Shown here: in pieces, positions 5,479 to 8,570 of the stretch | Position numbering within the stretch: the first letter of the stretch is position 1 | How the letters are laid out: each line of letters starts with the position of its first letter | Origin: JAABQT01 sp041488375 | GTDB lineage: Bacteria > Pseudomonadota > Gammaproteobacteria > Burkholderiales > SG8-39 | DNA: 8,570 nucleotides | Reading direction: 5' to 3' | Assembly (NCBI GenBank): GCA_041488375.1 | Contig: JBGPPD010000126.1 | Coordinates: 1 to 8,570, forward strand | Program-made: the position numbers and the translations under genes | The notes under the pieces: generated by a model | What the model saw: the letters and a program-made list of their open reading frames with translations, nothing else | What the model was told of the DNA's origin: nothing | Database searches by the model: none

Positions 5479-6990
5479 TCAGCGGCCTGGCCCCGGGGAG
5501 GCCCGGAGATCGGGCAGCAGCCGCGCCACCGGCTCGGCGATCTCGTAGACGCTCGCCACGGCGAGTTCCGGACCGTACTCGATGCGGTCGCGCTCGGCGC
5601 GCCGGCGCAGGCGCTCCTCGTGGACCTGCATGACGTCCTTCGGGAACGGCATCAGCCCGGGATCGACGATGCGCAGGCAGCCGTCCACGTCGCGCGCGGG
5701 CAGGACGCGGCTCTTGACGCCGCGGTTGGGCGACCAGGGGACGTCGAGGATGCCGGCCTCGAAGGCGCGCACCGTGCCGGTCGCGGCGTCGCCGTCACCC
5801 ATTTCGAGCACCTTGTCGAGGATCGGCCGCACCTCGCGGCGGATCAGCTCCTTCTCGCGCTCGAACGCCTCCAGGCCGTCGAGCCGGATGTCGCGCGCGA
5901 GGTAGATCGCGGTGCGCGTCATGCGCAGTCCTTCGGCGTTCGCCTGCGGGGTCGGGATGCCGAAGGCCTCGTGCGTGGACTTGGTGGTGACGCTCACCGC
6001 GCCGGAGATCGCCGCGAGCGTGCCGCCGTAACTGATCAGCGCCGCGCATTGCGCCTCGTCCTGCGGCCAGGCGCCCATCCAGTGCAGCAGCGTCACCGGC
6101 GTGTACACGCCGGTGTAGCCCTTTTTCGCCAGGTACTCCTGGCACAGCTCGCGGCACACCGCGGTCGCGGCGGCGTCCTGCACCAGGTGCAGCGTCTGGC
6201 CCATCTCGATGCCGTAGTTCCTCACGCCCTGCGCGGCGGCGAGCAGGCAATCGAGCACGCCGATGATGATCGCGATCGAAGGCGGGATGTTGGTGCCGGT
6301 GAGGAATCCGGGCTGGCGCCGGTGCAGCTCGACGCCGGCGTCCTGGTACATCGCGGCCAGCCGGTCGAGGTACTGGTAGTTGCGGATGCCTTCCTCGATC
6401 GACAGCTCCTTGATGTAGGACACCGTGTAGGCGATGCCCGAGCCCAGGTAGCCGGTGTAGCCCGCGGCGTAGCCGATCTCGCCGGTCAGCTTGGGCATCG
6501 CGGTCCCGGTCAGCAGGATCGCCGGCTTCTCGATGGCGTCGATCAACTCGCGCGCCGGGCCTACGCCGTAGTTGACCAGCGGATAGCCGTTCAACATCGA
6601 GCGGCCCAGCTTCTCGGTCTCCTCGACGCCCTTCTGCGCGAGGTGCCAGTGCTCGTTGCGCGTGTAGCTGTCGGTGGTCGTCGGCACGATGTCGGCGTGG
6701 CCGTCGCGGTCCAGCGCCTGCATCAGCTGCTTCTGCAGCGCGAAGGTGCCGAAGCCGCCGCGCGGCTGCGTCAGGCAGCGGCGCTCGGCGTCCGCCTTGC
6801 GCATGACCCAGGGGAGCCGCTTGTGCAGCGGCAGCGAGCGGTGGCGCTCGAGCGCGGCCTGGAAATCGACGCCGGCGCCCGTGGGCCAGCGCGCGAGATT
6901 GTCCTGGCGCATGCGCGCGAACGCGTCCTCCGCGATGCGCGCCTCGGACAGCGAGGGGCGTACCGCCTCAGGTGCTGCCGGCGCGTTCAT
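5479..6990 (-). CDS. glmE: Glutamate mutase (methylaspartate mutase) E-subunit-like protein with altered substrate pocket
   Basis: The 503-residue product is the catalytic TIM-barrel subunit of an adenosylcobalamin-dependent carbon-skeleton mutase. True GlmE, with the B12 subunit GlmS, interconverts glutamate and 3-methylaspartate. Compared from memory with Clostridium cochlearium GlmE, it aligns with a constant offset of 11. Conserved are R77 (C. cochlearium R66, in TQPRGG), T105 (T94), R111 (R100, in DSYTRNE), N134 (N123), Y188 and Y192 (Y177, Y181), K337 and E341 (K326, E330, coenzyme contacts; TTKSTHEAFGIPT). Changed are Q147 to I158, R149 to L160, H150 to T161 and E171 to L182, the residues that hold the alpha-carboxylate and amino group of glutamate. 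The radical machinery thus looks intact but the substrate probably is not glutamate. The ATG at 6990 is chosen for its strong GGAGGAGGAG; the frame is open upstream. It overlaps glmL by 23 bp. Confidence 0.88.
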   Translation of the reverse strand: MNAPAAPEAVRPSLSEARIAEDAFARMRQDNLARWPTGAGVDFQAALERHRSLPLHKRLPWVMRKADAERRCLTQPRGGFGTFALQKQLMQALDRDGHADIVPTTTDSYTRNEHWHLAQKGVEETEKLGRSMLNGYPLVNYGVGPARELIDAIEKPAILLTGTAMPKLTGEIGYAAGYTGYLGSGIAYTVSYIKELSIEEGIRNYQYLDRLAAMYQDAGVELHRRQPGFLTGTNIPPSIAIIIGVLDCLLAAAQGVRNYGIEMGQTLHLVQDAAATAVCRELCQEYLAKKGYTGVYTPVTLLHWMGAWPQDEAQCAALISYGGTLAAISGAVSVTTKSTHEAFGIPTPQANAEGLRMTRTAIYLARDIRLDGLEAFEREKELIRREVRPILDKVLEMGDGDAATGTVRAFEAGILDVPWSPNRGVKSRVLPARDVDGCLRIVDPGLMPFPKDVMQVHEERLRRRAERDRIEYGPELAVASVYEIAEPVARLLPDLRASPGPGR

Positions 6991-8380
6991 GAGCGGTCTC
7001 CTCCTCCAGTGCGACGAGATGGTCGAGCGCCAGCTCCAGCGCCGGCTGCGGCTCCACGCTCTGCAGCAGGCCGCAAGCATACAGCAGGTAATCGCGGTCG
7101 AGCATGAGCCGGGGCGAGCGCGGCTTGAGCGCGAAGGGCTCGGACGGATCGGCGAGCGCCATGCGCAGCACCGCGCGCGGCTCGGGGCTCGCCACGAGCG
7201 CGCCGCCGGTGCCGATCACCACCTCGACGCGGCTGAGATCTTTGCCGTGCTGCACGCTCACCGGGCCGGTGGCGGTGTACACGGTCTGCACCGTGCCGCA
7301 ATGGCGGCCCACGGCGATCCTCACCGCCGCGCGCGCGAGCGCCTGGTCGAACGCGGTCTCCTCCGGGGTGCAGGGCAGGCGCCCGACGTCGGCGCCCGCC
7401 TGCGCGAGCAGGCCGCGCGCGCGCTCGGGGTCGAGCAGTGCGTCCGCGGCGATCGCGGGAAGGCCGGCCGCCTCGGCGACCGCCGCCGCGCTGTGGCGCA
7501 TGCCGAGGTCGCCCTCCACGGTGCGCTTGACGCGCGGTTCCGGCAGGCCCTGCGGCACGACCCCGGGCGCGGGCTCGCCCGCGGCGACCGAATGCACGTC
7601 GGTGGTGGCGCCGCCGGGGTCGACGACGAGCACCGAGCCCAGGCCGCGCCTGCCCGGCAGCCCGTCGGCCACCAGCCGCGCGCCCTCGAGCACCGCGGCC
7701 GGCGTGGGCATGAGCACGCTGTCGAACTCCGCCGCGGCGCGGTCGATGCCCTTGGCGTGCACGATGCGCTCGATGAACACGCGCCGGATCGCGGCGCGCG
7801 CGGGCTCGATGTTCAGCAGGTTGAACTCGGGCATGACGTTCTCGGTGCACACCAGGGTCTTGCCGGCGAGCAGCCGGCGCGCCTCGTCGCCGGCGGCGCG
7901 GTTGCCTGCGAACAGCACCGGGCAGGCGACGGGGCTCGCGGCGAGCGCGGCGGCGTTGTGCAGCACGACCTCAGAATTGCCGCCGTCGGTGCCGCCGGCG
8001 AGCAGGATCACGTCCGGCGCGAGCGCTACGATGGCGGCGAGGTCCGCGGCGGTGAGCCGGTAGGCGAAGGTGCCCACCAGCTTCGCGCCGGCGCCCAGCG
8101 CGGCCTGGCGCGCGGCCTCGGCGGTGAGCTCGCGCACCAGCCCGATGGTCACCATGCGCAGGCCGCCCGCGGCGCTGCTCGAGGCGAGGCGGTACTTGAA
8201 GCGCGGCAGCCCGCCGCAATGGCGCTCGAGGTCGGCAAGCGCGGCGCGCATGCCGGTGCGCACGTCGGTGGCGACGGTCGACGGGCCCTGGCCGGAGCCG
8301 AGGACGCGCCGCCGGCCGATGTCCACCGCGCGCAGCTTGGTGTAGGTGCTGCCGAAGTCGATGAGCAGCGCCGCGTTCAT
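6968..8380 (-). CDS. glmL: GlmL/MutL-type ASKHA ATPase, partner of the glutamate-mutase-like enzyme
   Basis: The 470-residue product is of GlmL (MutL) type, found between the two mutase subunit genes in glutamate mutase operons and thought to act as a reactivating chaperone that exchanges damaged cobalamin. It shows the ASKHA fold landmarks: the N-terminal phosphate-1 loop LIDFGSTYTKLRAVD (residues 6-20), LLAGGTDGGNSE (126-137), the phosphate-2 motif VVDPGGATTDVHSV (252-265), TVEGDLGMRHSA (287-298), the adenosine-type motif VVIGTGGALVAS (387-398) and the characteristic C-terminal LMLDRDYLLYACGLL (425-439). It is unrelated to the DNA mismatch-repair MutL. The ATG at 8380 overlaps the glmS stop as ATGA, giving translational coupling without its own ribosome-binding site. 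An ATG further upstream in the frame only adds sequence antisense-shifted to glmS. Its presence supports the view that the mutase is a working B12 enzyme. Confidence 0.92.
   Translation of the reverse strand: MNAALLIDFGSTYTKLRAVDIGRRRVLGSGQGPSTVATDVRTGMRAALADLERHCGGLPRFKYRLASSSAAGGLRMVTIGLVRELTAEAARQAALGAGAKLVGTFAYRLTAADLAAIVALAPDVILLAGGTDGGNSEVVLHNAAALAASPVACPVLFAGNRAAGDEARRLLAGKTLVCTENVMPEFNLLNIEPARAAIRRVFIERIVHAKGIDRAAAEFDSVLMPTPAAVLEGARLVADGLPGRRGLGSVLVVDPGGATTDVHSVAAGEPAPGVVPQGLPEPRVKRTVEGDLGMRHSAAAVAEAAGLPAIAADALLDPERARGLLAQAGADVGRLPCTPEETAFDQALARAAVRIAVGRHCGTVQTVYTATGPVSVQHGKDLSRVEVVIGTGGALVASPEPRAVLRMALADPSEPFALKPRSPRLMLDRDYLLYACGLLQSVEPQPALELALDHLVALEEETAHERAGST
6997..7007 (-). promoter_or_regulatory. 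Strong ribosome-binding site of glmE inside glmL
   Basis: Reading 7007 to 6997 on the minus strand gives GGAGGAGGAGA. The best AGGAG ends seven bases before the ATG at 6990. It lies within the last codons of glmL and encodes part of the Glu-rich EEE stretch there. It fixes the glmE start at MNAPAAPEAV rather than any upstream codon, and suggests the catalytic subunit is translated more strongly than the genes before it. Confidence 0.85.
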
Positions 8381-8570
8381 GCTTCGGCGCGGCGCAGGCC
8401 GCGCGCGCGCGCCGGGAAGTCGCGCGCCAGCCACTCGATCACCGTCTCGGCGCGCGTCCCCGGGGGCGCGGCGCGGTCGAAGCCGAGCTCGAGATAGGTC
8501 TTCTCGGTCTCCTCCCAGGAGCGCTTGCCGACCACCAGGTTCCCGCCCACGTACAGCAGGATGCGCTCCA
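8377..8570 (-). CDS. glmS: Glutamate mutase S subunit (B12-binding), C-terminal fragment at window edge
   Basis: Only the last 63 codons are inside the window. The visible sequence, ERILLYVGGNLVVGKRSWEE then TEKTYLELGFDRAAPPGTRA, matches the C-terminal half of GlmS/MutS, the small Rossmann-like cobalamin-binding subunit: LLYVGGNLVVGK and GFDRxxPPGT are its hallmark segments. The DxHxxG motif that provides the lower axial histidine lies upstream, outside the window, so its integrity cannot be checked. The protein ends ARARGLRRAEA, an Arg-rich tail longer than I recall in clostridial GlmS. Its stop codon overlaps the glmL start by four bases (ATGA). The name is unrelated to glucosamine-6-phosphate synthase, also called glmS. 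Confidence 0.9.
   Translation of the reverse strand, partial: ERILLYVGGNLVVGKRSWEETEKTYLELGFDRAAPPGTRAETVIEWLARDFPARARGLRRAEA

Noticed and set aside
3431..5548. Long plus-strand frame opposite tctA and tctB
   Set aside because: It is a low-complexity His/Arg/Asp/Gln-rich translation, the typical complement of hydrophobic membrane-protein codons; no domain is recognisable.
6991..7080. Upstream extension of glmE to an earlier start
   Set aside because: The extra residues (Arg/Ser/Trp-rich) come from out-of-frame glmL sequence. The strong ribosome-binding site at 6997-7007 and the MNAPAAPEAV start settle it at 6990.
8381..8434. Upstream start for glmL
   Set aside because: The added residues lie out of frame within glmS and are Arg/Pro-rich. 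The ATGA overlap and the canonical MNAALLIDFGSTYTK start favour 8380.
5455..8497. Long plus-strand frames opposite glmE and glmL
   Set aside because: These are shadows caused by high GC. The minus-strand proteins have clear family motifs over their full lengths.
8377..8570. Cobalamin riboswitch for the mutase operon
   Set aside because: The operon's 5' end is outside the window, and the visible stretch is coding sequence of glmS, so nothing can be said about such an element here.

Overview
The window is a GC-rich, tightly packed bacterial segment. It has third-position GC bias, almost no intergenic space, and IclR and TTT-transporter genes. This looks most like a betaproteobacterium of the Burkholderiales type, although an alphaproteobacterium cannot be excluded from sequence alone. 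There are no RNA genes, insertion sequences, CRISPR arrays or long repeats. Eight protein genes fill the window, two of them cut by its edges.

Left part (1-3405). An IclR-family regulator (minus strand, C-terminus cut by the left edge) is divergent from a two-gene unit on the plus strand. That unit is xsc (sulfoacetaldehyde acetyltransferase) followed, with a TAATG stop/start overlap, by a TauE/SafE-family sulfite exporter. This is a compact desulfonation module: Xsc splits sulfoacetaldehyde into acetyl phosphate and sulfite, and the exporter removes the sulfite. The 105-bp divergent spacer holds AT-richer sequence with a perfect 11-bp palindrome (788-798), a plausible regulator site. No pta (phosphotransacetylase) and no sulfoacetaldehyde-producing gene is visible here.

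Right part (3398-8570, all minus strand). Reading leftwards there are glmS (C-terminal end only), glmL, glmE, tctB and tctA. The first three are the cobalamin-binding subunit, the ASKHA ATPase/reactivator-like protein and the catalytic subunit of a glutamate mutase (methylaspartate mutase) type enzyme. The last two are the small and large membrane subunits of a tripartite tricarboxylate (TTT) transporter; the periplasmic binding protein tctC is not in the window. Overlaps and short gaps (4-bp glmS/glmL overlap, 23-bp glmL/glmE overlap, 38-bp gap, 6-bp gap) argue for one operon. It converges on the xsc unit, and the ends of tauE and tctA overlap by 8 bp.

The most notable point is the glmE product. 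It aligns without gaps (constant offset of 11 over the compared span) to the Clostridium cochlearium enzyme as I recall it. It keeps the coenzyme-contacting Lys and Glu, both active-site Tyr and two of the three substrate Arg residues. However, the third Arg (R149) and the amino-group-binding Glu (E171) are both Leu, and neighbouring Gln and His are also changed. Those are the residues that recognise the alpha-amino-acid end of glutamate, so this enzyme probably rearranges something other than glutamate. Together with the adjacent carboxylate transporter genes and the nearby sulfonate module, this suggests an undescribed B12-dependent mutase pathway; its substrate cannot be read from this window.
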